A stretch of 64,000 bases of DNA from CAG-964 sp902789345 (GTDB lineage: Bacteria > Bacillota > Clostridia > Oscillospirales > Acutalibacteraceae), in the NCBI GenBank assembly GCA_052117325.1, contig JBQKJJ010000010.1; one strand, given 5' to 3'. The notes below the pieces were generated by a model. It was not told the DNA's origin and did no database searches. It worked only from the letters and a program-made list of their open reading frames with translations. Shown here piece by piece: positions 50,249 to 59,435 of this stretch (positions within the stretch are counted from its first letter, which is position 1; every line of letters begins with the position of its first letter). The position numbers and the translations under genes were made by a program.

Positions 50249-51991
50249 ATGGCACTGGACGGCGGATATTTAAGACACATATGTAAAGAGATTAACGACA
50301 ATGCAGTTAATTGCAGAGTTGAAAAGGTTTATCAGCCAAATAAGGACGAAATTATTCTTAGCCTGCGTGGACTAAACGGCGCAAGCAAGCTTTTGCTGTC
50401 GGCAAGGGCAAACAGTCCCAGAATAAACTTCACAAGCTATGCTCCCGAAAATCCAAAGGTACCGCCAATGCTTTGTATGCTTTTCAGAAAAAGACTGTGC
50501 GGTGCAAAGCTGATTAACGCAAGGCAGGAGGCTATGGAAAGAATAATCTTCCTTGAGTTTGACGCAACAAATGACCTAGGGGACCATATTCAGCTTACTC
50601 TTGCAGTAGAAATAATGGGTAAATACAGCAATGTAATTTTCATAGACGAAAACGGCTTTATTATTGACGCATTAAAACGAGTAGATGTTTCAATGTCGTC
50701 ACAGCGTTTGGTGTTGCCGGGGTTAAAGTACAGTATGCCTCCGGCACAGGATAAAATAAATATTTTGGAGTGCAGTCCACAGGATATTTTGGACAGACTA
50801 CAGGCAATAACGGTTGACACAAAGCTAAGCAAGGCGTTGCTTAATACTATACAGGGCTTTTCACCGGTAATTTGCCGAGAGCTGGAGTATCTTACAGGCA
50901 AGGGGGCAGACCTTACAACAGGCTCTCTTACACAGGAGCATAAAAAACGACTTTTGTTTTTCCTTGAAAGAACAGCCGCACAGCTTCGACAGTGCAGCGG
51001 CACGCCGTGTATGGTTGTGGTAAACCGCAAGCCTATGGACTTTGGCTTTATGGATATTACACAGTATGGCGACACAGCACAGGTAAAAAGAGAGGAAAGC
51101 TTCAGCGCTTTATTGGACAGCTTTTTTAACGAAAGAGATACCGTAGAGCGTATGAAGGCTAAGTCGCAGGATTTACACAGACTTCTTACAAACACTTTGG
51201 AAAGGCTGTCAAGAAAAATTAATTCTCAAACGGCCGAGCTTTCAACATCTGTTGACCGTGAAGAGCTTAGAATAAAGGGCGACCTTTTGCAGGCAAATTT
51301 ATACAGAATAGAAAAAGGTGCAACTAAGGTTACGGTTGAAAATTATTATGACAACAATAACCCTATAACCATCCAGCTGAATCCGGCAATTTCAGCTACC
51401 CAAAATTCACAGCAGTATTACAAAAAATACCGCAAGGCAAAGACAGCCGAGCAGGTTTTAAGGTTGCAGATAGAAAAAGCAAAGGAAGACCTGGAGTATA
51501 TAGAAACCGTGCTAGAGGAGCTTGGCAGAGCCACAACAGAAGCGGAGCTTACAGAAATTCGTGCGGAGCTTGTTGAGCAGGGCTACGCAAAGGCACCAAG
51601 AGGCAAGCAGAAAAAAACGGCCTCATTGCCTCCGCTTAAATTTATATCGTCAAATGGCTTTACAATACTTGTAGGCAGAAACAACAAGCAAAACGACAAG
51701 CTTACACTAAAAACAGCATCTAAAAATGACATTTGGCTTCACACAAAAAACATACATGGCACCCACGCCATTATACTTACAGAGGGCAAAGAGGTTGACC
51801 AAACTACCCTTACAGAGGCGGCACAGCTGGCGGCATACCACAGCAAGGCCAGAAACAGCTCGCAGGTTCCCGTTGATTACACACAGGTTAGAAATGTCAG
51901 CAAGCCGTCAGGTGCAAAACCGGGTATGGTTATTTATGTAAAAAATAAAACTCTTTATGTTACACCTCAGTTGGCAGGCACAAGGGCTTAA
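50249..51991 (+). CDS. rqcH: Rqc2/NEMF homologue RqcH (NFACT family, ribosome rescue)
   Basis: 580 residues. NFACT-N domain (about 1-200; MALDGGYLRHICKEIN, LSARANSPRINFTSYAPENP, GKYSNVIFI), helix-hairpin-helix and long coiled coil (about 285-435), then the NFACT-R domain (about 460-565; FTILVGRNNKQNDKLTLKTASKNDIWLHTKNIHGTHAII), whose DIWLHTK and HG motifs are diagnostic. RqcH adds alanine tails to nascent chains stalled on 50S subunits, marking them for decay; older annotations call it fibronectin-binding protein. GAGAGGTG lies before ATG 50249, 21 bp after rlmH. Confidence 0.94.
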   Translation: MALDGGYLRHICKEINDNAVNCRVEKVYQPNKDEIILSLRGLNGASKLLLSARANSPRINFTSYAPENPKVPPMLCMLFRKRLCGAKLINARQEAMERIIFLEFDATNDLGDHIQLTLAVEIMGKYSNVIFIDENGFIIDALKRVDVSMSSQRLVLPGLKYSMPPAQDKINILECSPQDILDRLQAITVDTKLSKALLNTIQGFSPVICRELEYLTGKGADLTTGSLTQEHKKRLLFFLERTAAQLRQCSGTPCMVVVNRKPMDFGFMDITQYGDTAQVKREESFSALLDSFFNERDTVERMKAKSQDLHRLLTNTLERLSRKINSQTAELSTSVDREELRIKGDLLQANLYRIEKGATKVTVENYYDNNNPITIQLNPAISATQNSQQYYKKYRKAKTAEQVLRLQIEKAKEDLEYIETVLEELGRATTEAELTEIRAELVEQGYAKAPRGKQKKTASLPPLKFISSNGFTILVGRNNKQNDKLTLKTASKNDIWLHTKNIHGTHAIILTEGKEVDQTTLTEAAQLAAYHSKARNSSQVPVDYTQVRNVSKPSGAKPGMVIYVKNKTLYVTPQLAGTRA

Positions 51992-52021
51992 AAGTACTTT
52001 ATAAACATTTTGTTAAGCATA

Positions 52022-52050
52022 TTGCATAGCAACAATGTTTGGGGTATAAT
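52022..52050 (+). promoter_or_regulatory. Promoter of DUF1858 gene
   Basis: TTGCAT (52022-52027), 17-nt spacer, TATAAT (52045-52050). Confidence 0.65.
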
Positions 52051-52098
52051 AAGTAAAAACAACAGGAATGTTGTTTGTATTGAATGGAGGAAATCTTA

Positions 52099-52302
52099 AT
52101 GAAAATTACAAAAGATACATTAATTGGCGATATTTTGGACTTTGACAATTCAACAGCACCTATTTTTATGGAAATGGGTATGCACTGCTTGGGCTGTCCG
52201 GCTTCAAGAGGCGAAAGCTTAGCAGAGGCTTGTATGGTACACGGCGTTGACGCTGACAAAATGGTAGAGAAAATTAACAACCATATTGCAGGCAATAAGT
52301 AA
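52099..52302 (+). CDS. DUF1858 domain protein
   Basis: 67 residues from ATG 52099; TGGAGGAAA is ideally placed, and the upstream in-frame ATG 52084 overlaps it. It has the family features: MKITKDTLIGDILDFDNSTAPIFMEMGMHCLGCPASRGESLAEACMVHGVDADKMVEKIN, with the CxxC in HCLGCPAS (about 32-38). DUF1858/ScdA-N-like proteins are small, helical and often found beside redox or iron-sulfur repair proteins; a redox or metal-binding role is likely. It has its own promoter and terminator. Confidence 0.9.
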   Translation: MKITKDTLIGDILDFDNSTAPIFMEMGMHCLGCPASRGESLAEACMVHGVDADKMVEKINNHIAGNK

Positions 52303-52322
52303 CTGAAATTGATTTGTAAATC

Positions 52323-52360
52323 TATGGTGGCCGGTTGAATTTACCAGCCGCCATATTTTA
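52323..52360 (+). terminator. Terminator after DUF1858 gene
   Basis: TATGGTGGC (52323-52331) pairs with GCCGCCATA (52347-52355) with one wobble; TTTTATAT follows. Just 15 bp before the next start. Confidence 0.78.
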
Positions 52361-52374
52361 TATAAGGACTATTA

Positions 52375-53841
52375 ATGATTATGGACAAAAGCTTACATTT
52401 GGACAACCGTCTTAGCCTGTGTGCCGACTTTGTTCGCAAGGGCGTTAAGGTGGCGGATATTGGTACAGACCACGCATATTTACCGGTGTGGCTGTGCAAA
52501 AACTCCACAGCGGTGCAGGCAGTGGCGGCAGACATTAACCCAAAGCCTTTACAGCGAGGAAAAGAAACCGTTGTGAAATACAATGCCGAAAATATGGTAC
52601 AGCTGCGCCTGTCAAACGGACTGGAGAATATTCAGCCTGATGAGGCAGATGATATTATTATAGCCGGCATGGGCGGCGAGCTTATTTCGGACATACTAAA
52701 CGCCGCACCTTGGGTAAAAAACAGCAGGTATCATTTTATTTTACAGCCTATGACAAAGGCAGAGGCTTTGCGTGAATATCTGTATGAAAACGGCTTTGAA
52801 ATAGAAGCCGAAAAAGCTGCAGAGGCAGAGGGTAAAATTTATTCTGTTATGAGCGTTTATTATACAGGCAACGAAAAGCACAATATAGGCATACTGAAAT
52901 ACTACGGCAGGCTATCGCCTAAGGACAGTGATTGTGCAAAAAGCTATATAGCAAAGGCGGGCACTGCGCTTTTAAAAAAGGGCAAGGGCATACTTACCTC
53001 AAATTGCTTTAGCAGTGACGGAAAAAAATATGTAGATTACGGAAAACAGCTTACAGAGTACGCAGAAAGCGGAGCTGTACCGAAAAACAAACCTACTGTA
53101 CAGGAAATATACAGCTTTATTGACAGCTTTGCACCTTTTGACACAGCACTGGATTATGACAATGTAGGCATATTGGTGGGGGACAGCAATGGTTTGGTGC
53201 AAAGGGTACTGGTTGCGCTGGATATAACCCCTGAGGTTGTGGCGGAGGCGGCAAAGCTAAAAGCAAACCTTATTGTAAGCCACCACCCTGTAATATTTAA
53301 GCCGGTGCGACAGGTGAAAAACACAGATGTTACCTATATGCTGGCGCAAAAGGATATAAACGCAATTTGTGCACATACAAACCTAGACCTTTCCCTTAAG
53401 GGAGTAAATATTTGTATGGCAAACGCTTTGGGACTAAAAGATGTTACTCTTGACAGCGAGGGTATTGCTGTAGGCAATATTGAGGGTAAGGCGCTTAACT
53501 CAAGGCAGTTTGCACAGCTTGTTAAAGAGAAGCTCCATTGCAGCGGTGTGCGCTTTACCGATATTGAAAATAAAATAAAGCGTGTAGCTGTAGGCGGCGG
53601 CGCTTGCGGCGAGTATATATATTTGGCAAAGGAGCTTGGAGCCGAGGCTTTCGTAACAGGAGAAATTAAGCATAATTATATATTGGAATCTCACAGCATA
53701 AATTTAACTGTAGTAGACGCAGGTCATTACAGAACAGAAGATGTTGTTGTGGACTTTTTGGTAAAAGAGCTTTCAGCTAGGTTTAAAGACACAGAGTTCA
53801 TTAAGTCAAAGGTCTTTACAGATTATATTGACTATATATAA
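52375..53841 (+). CDS. TrmK-Nif3 fusion: tRNA (adenine-22-N1)-methyltransferase joined to YqfO/Nif3-type metal protein
   Basis: 488 residues, two families in one frame. Residues about 1-225 are TrmK: SAM-binding VADIGTDHAYLPVWLC (about 27-42), AADINPKPLQRGKETV, IIIAGMGGELISDIL and FILQPMTKAEALREYL. Residues about 240-488 are the Nif3/YqfO (DUF34) family: IYSFIDSFAPFDTALDYDNVGILVGD, LIVSHHPVIFKPV (metal His pair, about 299-306), NLDLSLKGVNICMA, AVGGGACGEYI, VTGEIKHNYIL and DAGHYRTE. In Bacillus and most Firmicutes trmK and yqfO are adjacent but separate genes. No stop or frameshift lies between the halves here, so I read it as a true fusion, though a lost stop codon is possible. TrmK methylates A22 in tRNAs; the Nif3 part binds metals. 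Confidence 0.9.
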   Translation: MIMDKSLHLDNRLSLCADFVRKGVKVADIGTDHAYLPVWLCKNSTAVQAVAADINPKPLQRGKETVVKYNAENMVQLRLSNGLENIQPDEADDIIIAGMGGELISDILNAAPWVKNSRYHFILQPMTKAEALREYLYENGFEIEAEKAAEAEGKIYSVMSVYYTGNEKHNIGILKYYGRLSPKDSDCAKSYIAKAGTALLKKGKGILTSNCFSSDGKKYVDYGKQLTEYAESGAVPKNKPTVQEIYSFIDSFAPFDTALDYDNVGILVGDSNGLVQRVLVALDITPEVVAEAAKLKANLIVSHHPVIFKPVRQVKNTDVTYMLAQKDINAICAHTNLDLSLKGVNICMANALGLKDVTLDSEGIAVGNIEGKALNSRQFAQLVKEKLHCSGVRFTDIENKIKRVAVGGGACGEYIYLAKELGAEAFVTGEIKHNYILESHSINLTVVDAGHYRTEDVVVDFLVKELSARFKDTEFIKSKVFTDYIDYI

Positions 53842-53874
53842 ACATATTATTAATTAAATGGGAGAGTGATGTTA

Positions 53875-54786
53875 ATGAGAAACCCGAACGAACCTGACAA
53901 TAACTATCATGGTCCGGGGTACTACTACAACGGCGGACAGAATGCAAACCAAAACAGCAACGGTAATTACAACAGCAGTTACAACAATAACAGCTACAAT
54001 AACAACAGTAATTACCAAAACGGCTATAACAACGGTGGCTACAACAGCAGTTATAACAACAGTTACAATGACGGCTACCAAAGCTACAACAGGGGCTATG
54101 CACCGGTAGATACATCTCAAGGCTTTGCAAAGTATATGGCAAAAACCTACCTTTGGATGTTCTTTGGCTTGGCTATAACCTTTGGCCTTGCATTTTATAT
54201 GACCATTGCATCGGGAGATGTAGTAAACTTTTTAGAAAACAACTTCGCTATGTATGGCATAGCGGCACTGTTAAGCATTATTTTTGCCTTTACTATGGGC
54301 TTTTTTGTTACTAAGCTTCCGCCACTGGCAGCCAAAATAATTTTTATAGTATATTCGGCAGATATTGGTATAATTACAGCGCCGGTTTTGCTTATGTATG
54401 AGCTTCAGTCTGTTGTTGAAATTTTTGCCGTAACTGCGGTTATGTATTTGGTGCTGGCGGTAATAGGCCTGACCAGCAAAAAGGATATGTCAAAATTCGG
54501 AATGATACTGTCGGTAGCGTTGATTGTACTGCTGATTTACTCCTTGATTTCTATGTTCTTTATCCGTACACCAATGAACAATATTATTATAAATTGTGCC
54601 GGCGTATTGATTTTTATGGGCTTTACCATATACGACAACAATAAAATCAAGAAAAGCTACTATGCCTTTAGCGGAAACGCCGAGGCACTGGAAAAGCTAA
54701 GCATAATAGGCGCTTTGCAGATGTATTTGGACTATATAAATCTGTTTTTGTATCTGCTTAGACTGTTTGGAAAAAGAAGAGATTAA
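53875..54786 (+). CDS. Bax inhibitor-1/YccA-family membrane protein with Asn/Tyr-rich N-terminal tail
   Basis: 303 residues from ATG 53875 (GGGAG spaced 10 nt; ATG 53869 is possible). The first about 80 residues are low-complexity, rich in Asn, Tyr, Gly and Ser (NYNSSYNNNSYNNNSNYQNG), charge-poor, and resemble prion-like or RNP tails. Then seven hydrophobic helices (about 90-290) start WMFFGLAITFGLAFYMTI and close LGALQMYLDYINLFLYLLRLFGKR-like; YDNNKIKKSY and ALQMYLDYINLF are typical of the BI-1 family, which conducts calcium or protons in bacteria. The tail is encoded by AAC/AAT repeats and is not part of the conserved family. Confidence 0.88.
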   Translation: MRNPNEPDNNYHGPGYYYNGGQNANQNSNGNYNSSYNNNSYNNNSNYQNGYNNGGYNSSYNNSYNDGYQSYNRGYAPVDTSQGFAKYMAKTYLWMFFGLAITFGLAFYMTIASGDVVNFLENNFAMYGIAALLSIIFAFTMGFFVTKLPPLAAKIIFIVYSADIGIITAPVLLMYELQSVVEIFAVTAVMYLVLAVIGLTSKKDMSKFGMILSVALIVLLIYSLISMFFIRTPMNNIIINCAGVLIFMGFTIYDNNKIKKSYYAFSGNAEALEKLSIIGALQMYLDYINLFLYLLRLFGKRRD

Positions 54787-54793
54787 TTTCTTA

Positions 54794-54822
54794 GGCGGGG
54801 TTGCTTACACCCCGCCGTTTTT
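54794..54822 (+). terminator. Terminator after BI-1 gene
   Basis: GGCGGGGT (54794-54801) pairs with ACCCCGCC (54809-54816), 7-nt loop, then GTTTTTG. Confidence 0.88.
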
Positions 54823-54907
54823 GTGCTTTTTTCAGGGCACTGCTTCCCACAGCAAAAAATATCTGTAGGCAGTGCAATTATTGTCAATATTTGAGGTTCC
54901 TAACAAC

Positions 54908-54936
54908 TTGTTATTTTTTGTTGCATATGGTATAAT
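54908..54936 (+). promoter_or_regulatory. Promoter of small lipoprotein gene
   Basis: TTGTTA (54908-54913), 17-nt spacer, TATAAT (54931-54936). Confidence 0.65.
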
Positions 54937-54971
54937 ATGATGTAATTATAGTGATGATAAGGAAGAGCTTT

Positions 54972-55421
54972 ATGAAAAAAATATTGTTGCTTTTTTTAGT
55001 TTTTGCAGCAGCTGCCCAGTTAATATCCTGCAGCGGCGGTACAAATTCGGCTGACCAATCAGCTGCTCAAAACACACCTACTGCTACGGCTGTGCCTATG
55101 GGCGCTATTATAAGCAGTTTTAAGGCACCGGGTGAGGTGGTTAAGGTGGATTTAACAAAGGAGGATCCGTCTAACGACCAAATTAAATTTGACTACGATA
55201 AGCAGGGCAGAATATCCGGCTGTACATACAAAATTGACGGTAAAGATACCTATGTAGGCTACACCTACAAAAAGAATGAAGTTGAGGTTTATGCATTTAT
55301 CGGTGATATTTCGGTTTATAATAAAACATACAAGATAGTTGAAAGCGACAGCTCGCTGGGGTTTACGGATTGTGACGGATTTTACTTTAAAAACTTAACT
55401 GTAAAATCTCCAAGACATTGA
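54972..55421 (+). CDS. Small lipoprotein of unknown function
   Basis: 149 residues from ATG 54972 (AAGGAAG upstream). Signal peptide MKKILLLFLVFAAAAQLISC with lipidated Cys 20; then a short Ser/Thr/Gln linker and a beta-rich domain (about 50-149; RISGCTYKIDGKDTYVGYTYKKNEVEVYAFIGDISVYNKTYKI). It is held on the outer face of the membrane. No family recognised. Own promoter; next gene starts 80 bp away and has no clear separate promoter, so cotranscription is possible. Confidence 0.82.
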   Translation: MKKILLLFLVFAAAAQLISCSGGTNSADQSAAQNTPTATAVPMGAIISSFKAPGEVVKVDLTKEDPSNDQIKFDYDKQGRISGCTYKIDGKDTYVGYTYKKNEVEVYAFIGDISVYNKTYKIVESDSSLGFTDCDGFYFKNLTVKSPRH

Positions 55422-55501
55422 TTGTCGTCTCAAAATAATTTTTTATGATTAATTGATTATGCCGTAAAAAAATAAAAATGCTTTTGGGAGATAAATTATA
55501 T

Positions 55502-57439
55502 ATGAAATTAAAAAAGAGAGTTAGAATTTTTAGCTTTAGAAAGCTTATTTTAGCTGCGGCGGATATATTTATATTTGCCATTGCGGCGCTTTTGTCAAAT
55601 TATATTTTGGCAGTTTTAAAAATAGGCTCGGTACATACATCAACCCTTACACTTCAAATATTTGTTATGGCTATTATCGGCTTTTTTGCAATGTGGGTGT
55701 GCGGTGCTTATACAAAAATGTGGAGGTATTTTAAGCTAAAGGATTATGTTTCCTGTGTATTGGGTACAACTATAGCCTTTGCAGTAAATTTAATTATGGC
55801 ATGGGCAGGGGTTTTTTATGCCAATGCAGGGCAGGCAAATCTTTATTGGTTTATTATTATTGAGTTTTTGTTGGCGTGTACAGGGGTTATATTGTTTAGA
55901 CTTTTATTCAGAAAAACCTTTTTGACCATAGTAAAGGTAGGAGAGGATGCCAGCAGGTCAAGAACCCTGTTAGTTGGCGCAGGCAGAGCAGGAAAAATTA
56001 TTATTAAAGAGGTCAACAATGCCGAACAGGGCAACGAAACAGCACAGGATTACAACATTGTAGGCATAGTAGACGATAACCCTCGTCTTACCGGAGCCAG
56101 AGTTTTGGGTATTCCTGTTTTGGGAAAGACGGATAAAATACAAAGCGTCTGCAAAAGTGAAGAAATTGACACAATTTTAATGGCTATACCGTCCTGTAGT
56201 GAAGAGGACAGAAGAAGAATTTTAAGCGAGTGTTCAAAAACACCTTGCCGAATAAAGGTAATACCGTATGTAGGCAATCTTATTTTTGACGAATATGAAA
56301 ACAGCAAAAAAGACACCGACCACAAAACCCATACGGTTATAAGCCAGATGAACGACATAAATGTAAACGATTTATTAGGTCGTCCGCCTATTTCATTTGA
56401 CAAAACCCCTACCAAAGAGCTTATTAAAGGCAGAGTGTGTATGGTTACAGGCGGCGGCGGTTCAATAGGCTCTGAGCTTGTTAGGCAGATAGCGTCCTTT
56501 GACCCAAAGCTTATAATAATTGTTGATATATATGAAAACAACGCCTATGACATTCAGCAGGAGCTTATAATGGAATACGGCGACAAGCTCCACCTTGAAA
56601 CTATTATTTCTTCGGTGAGAGATTATGAAAAAATGAAAAAGATTTTCCGTACCTACAAGCCGGACATTGTTTTCCACGCAGCTGCCCACAAGCATGTTCC
56701 GTTGATGGAGGATGTTCCGGAGGAAGCAGTAAAAAACAATGTAGTGGGTACATATAATGTAGCAAAGCTTTCTGACCTTATGGGGGTTAAGAAGTTTATT
56801 ATGATTTCTACCGACAAGGCTGTAAACCCTACCAATGTTATGGGAGCTACAAAGCGCTGCTGTGAAATGATAGTGCAGTATATGGCGCAGTCAGGCTCAA
56901 AAACAGAGTTTGTAACAACAAGGTTTGGTAATGTACTTGGCTCTAACGGTTCGGTTATTCCTTTATTTAAAAGACAGATAGAAACAGGTAAGCCGGTAAC
57001 GGTAACAGACCCGGAGATTATAAGATACTTTATGACAATTCCGGAGGCTGTTTCTCTTGTGCTGCAGGCAGGCGCTATGGCTAAAGGCGGAGAAATATTT
57101 GTGCTTGATATGGGCGCTCCGGTAAAGATTGTTACTTTAGCGGAAAACCTAATAAGAATGTACGGCAAGGTTCCGTATAAAGATGTACAGATTAAATTTA
57201 CAGGACTTCGTCCGGGAGAAAAGCTGTATGAGGAGCTGCTTATGGATGAAGAGGGTTTAAAGAAAACAGACAACCAAAAGATTTTTACAGGTAAACAGAT
57301 AATTATAGACAGAGACAGGTTTATACACCAGTACGAACAGCTAAAGTCAGCTGCACTGTCAAATAATTCGGAGGAATCATTAAGGCTGTTGGCTGAAATT
57401 GTTCCGACCTTTAAGCATCAAACAAACAAAAAACAATAA
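55502..57439 (+). CDS. Membrane-bound nucleoside-diphosphate-sugar 4,6-dehydratase/epimerase (CapD/PglF type)
   Basis: 645 residues from ATG 55502 (TTGGGAG upstream). Four transmembrane helices (about 20-140), a first Rossmann domain with VGAGRAGKIIIKEV (about 155), a linker, then the catalytic SDR domain beginning GRVCMVTGGGGSIGSELVRQIA (about 304) and containing STDKAVNPTNVMGATKRCCEMI (about 436), with the altered active site (Met in place of Tyr, Lys kept) that marks inverting UDP-GlcNAc 4,6-dehydratases. It probably makes a UDP-keto-deoxy-sugar for capsule, teichoic acid-like polymer or glycoprotein; no transferase genes lie next to it here. GlmS, which feeds UDP-GlcNAc synthesis, follows 20 bp later, suggesting a shared operon. 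Confidence 0.92.
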   Translation: MKLKKRVRIFSFRKLILAAADIFIFAIAALLSNYILAVLKIGSVHTSTLTLQIFVMAIIGFFAMWVCGAYTKMWRYFKLKDYVSCVLGTTIAFAVNLIMAWAGVFYANAGQANLYWFIIIEFLLACTGVILFRLLFRKTFLTIVKVGEDASRSRTLLVGAGRAGKIIIKEVNNAEQGNETAQDYNIVGIVDDNPRLTGARVLGIPVLGKTDKIQSVCKSEEIDTILMAIPSCSEEDRRRILSECSKTPCRIKVIPYVGNLIFDEYENSKKDTDHKTHTVISQMNDINVNDLLGRPPISFDKTPTKELIKGRVCMVTGGGGSIGSELVRQIASFDPKLIIIVDIYENNAYDIQQELIMEYGDKLHLETIISSVRDYEKMKKIFRTYKPDIVFHAAAHKHVPLMEDVPEEAVKNNVVGTYNVAKLSDLMGVKKFIMISTDKAVNPTNVMGATKRCCEMIVQYMAQSGSKTEFVTTRFGNVLGSNGSVIPLFKRQIETGKPVTVTDPEIIRYFMTIPEAVSLVLQAGAMAKGGEIFVLDMGAPVKIVTLAENLIRMYGKVPYKDVQIKFTGLRPGEKLYEELLMDEEGLKKTDNQKIFTGKQIIIDRDRFIHQYEQLKSAALSNNSEESLRLLAEIVPTFKHQTNKKQ

Positions 57440-57459
57440 TTTGGGAGGATTTATAACTT

Positions 57460-59292
57460 ATGTGTGGAATAGTTGGTTACAGTGGATACAGAGATTGCAG
57501 CGATGTACTTGTAGGCGCTTTAAGCAGACTGGAGTACAGGGGCTACGACTCTGCAGGTATAGCTGTGTTTGAAAACGGTAAAATAGAGGTGGCAAAGTGT
57601 AAGGGCAGACTAAAGGACCTTGTAGCTAAAATGGAAATCGATGGCAAGCCACAGGGTAATGTAGGTATAGGCCACACCCGTTGGGCAACCCACGGCGAAC
57701 CGTCTGACATTAATTCACATCCTCACAGCGGTGAAAAGGTAACTATAGTACATAACGGAATTATTGAAAACTATAAGGTTTTAAAAGAATTCCTAATAGA
57801 GCATGGCGAAAAGTTTTTAAGCGACACCGACACCGAGGTTGTGGCAAAGCTGTTGGGCTATTATTACAAGAAAAATCCAATGGAGCCTATTGTTACTATT
57901 GAGCGTACTATAAAGGATCTTGAGGGTTCCTTTGCTTTGGGAATTGTATTTGAGGATTTCCCTGATGTTGTGTTTGCAACAAGGCGTGAAAGTCCGCTTA
58001 TAGTAGGCGTAGGAGAGAACGAAAGCTTTATTGCTTCCGATGTACCGGCTATTATAAATTACACAAAGAATTATTATTTGCTTGACCATGACGAAATTGT
58101 TAAGCTGGAGAACGGCGATGTTACAATTTATGACGACCACGGCGACATTGAGGAAAAGGAGCTTATGACAGCCGACTGGGATATGGACGCTGCCGAAAAG
58201 GGCGGTTATCCTCATTTTATGATAAAGGAAATACACGAGCAGCCAACATCTATTAACACTACAATTAAGCCTAGAATAGTGGACGGTATGCCTAACTTGG
58301 AGGAATGCTCCATTACGCTGGACAAAATAAAGAGCTTTAAGCAAATTTATATTGTTGCCTGCGGTACGGCTATGCACGCCGGCTTGGTCGGAAAGTATGT
58401 TATTGAAAAGCTTGCTAAGGTGCCTGTTACGGTGGATATGGCTTCGGAATTTAGATACAGAAATCCGCTTGTAGGCAAGGGGGATTTGGTTATTATAATT
58501 TCACAGTCCGGTGAAACTGCCGACAGCCTTGCCGCTATGCGTTTGGCAAAGAAGCTTGGCGCAAAAACTCTTGCTATAGTAAATGTTAAGGGCAGCTCCA
58601 TTGCCCGTGAAGCAGATATGCTTATCTATACACACGCAGGCCCTGAAATTGCCGTAGCGTCTACAAAGGCATATATAGTACAGCTTTCTGTAATGTACCT
58701 GTTTGCATTTGAATTGGCGTTGGCAAAGGGCGCAATAACACAGGAGCAATGTAAGGCTTTAACTGCGGAGCTGCAAAACACACCGGGAATTATTTCTGAT
58801 GTTTTGGAAAAAACACTGGAAATCACCCAGTATGTAGGTACAAAGCTTGTTGCAACCGAAAGCCTGCTTTACATAGGCAGAGGCCTTGACTATGCGCTGA
58901 GTATGGAGGGCTCACTAAAGCTAAAGGAAATATCATATATACACAGCGAATCCTATGCGGCAGGTGAGCTTAAGCACGGAACAATATCCTTAATTACAGA
59001 CGGTATGCCTGTTATAGCGGTGGCAACACAGTCTGATTTACTGGAGAAAACAGTAAGTAATATTAAAGAAGTTAAGGCAAGAGGCGCTAAGGTTATACTT
59101 GTTGCCAGAGAGGATTTTGAAATTGACGAAGAGGCATACGACTATTTGATAAAAGTTCCTAAAATGCAGGATATTCTTATGCCTATCCCTACAATAGTGC
59201 CTTTACAGTTAATCGCTTACTACACAGCTGTTCACAGAGGCAACGATGTAGATAAACCTAGAAATTTGGCAAAATCGGTTACAGTAGAATAA
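57460..59292 (+). CDS. glmS: Glucosamine-fructose-6-phosphate aminotransferase (isomerizing)
   Basis: 610 residues, full length. Makes glucosamine-6-phosphate from fructose-6-phosphate and glutamine, the entry to UDP-GlcNAc. Glutaminase domain: catalytic Cys 2 in MCGIVGYSG, then LEYRGYDSAGIAV, GHTRWATHGEPSDINSHPH and SDTDTEVV. Isomerase part: two SIS domains (about 290-420 and 460-600) with CGTAMHAGLVGKY, SQSGETADSLAAM, KGSSIAREAD and the C-terminus DKPRNLAKSVTVE. Only 20 bp separate it from the dehydratase gene, leaving no room for a glmS ribozyme, so its control must come from the shared promoter. GGGAGG lies before ATG. Confidence 0.97.
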   Translation: MCGIVGYSGYRDCSDVLVGALSRLEYRGYDSAGIAVFENGKIEVAKCKGRLKDLVAKMEIDGKPQGNVGIGHTRWATHGEPSDINSHPHSGEKVTIVHNGIIENYKVLKEFLIEHGEKFLSDTDTEVVAKLLGYYYKKNPMEPIVTIERTIKDLEGSFALGIVFEDFPDVVFATRRESPLIVGVGENESFIASDVPAIINYTKNYYLLDHDEIVKLENGDVTIYDDHGDIEEKELMTADWDMDAAEKGGYPHFMIKEIHEQPTSINTTIKPRIVDGMPNLEECSITLDKIKSFKQIYIVACGTAMHAGLVGKYVIEKLAKVPVTVDMASEFRYRNPLVGKGDLVIIISQSGETADSLAAMRLAKKLGAKTLAIVNVKGSSIAREADMLIYTHAGPEIAVASTKAYIVQLSVMYLFAFELALAKGAITQEQCKALTAELQNTPGIISDVLEKTLEITQYVGTKLVATESLLYIGRGLDYALSMEGSLKLKEISYIHSESYAAGELKHGTISLITDGMPVIAVATQSDLLEKTVSNIKEVKARGAKVILVAREDFEIDEEAYDYLIKVPKMQDILMPIPTIVPLQLIAYYTAVHRGNDVDKPRNLAKSVTVE

Positions 59293-59369
59293 TTAGTAGT
59301 ATATGTAGTGCTTTTCACCATATAACCTAATTAATTATTGTCATTTGATACAAAAAGGGCTTTTAGCTA

Positions 59370-59398
59370 TTGAAATATTAAAATGTTCATTATATAAT
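59370..59398 (+). promoter_or_regulatory. Promoter of surface protein gene
   Basis: TTGAAA (59370-59375), 17-nt spacer, TATAAT (59393-59398), 37 bp before ATG 59436. Confidence 0.7.
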
Positions 59399-59435
59399 AT
59401 AGTAGATTTCAAGTATATTGACAGGAGGAAGTCAA

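Noticed and set aside
57440..57459. glmS ribozyme upstream of glmS
   Set aside because: Only 20 bp separate glmS from the previous gene; a ribozyme needs well over 100 nt.
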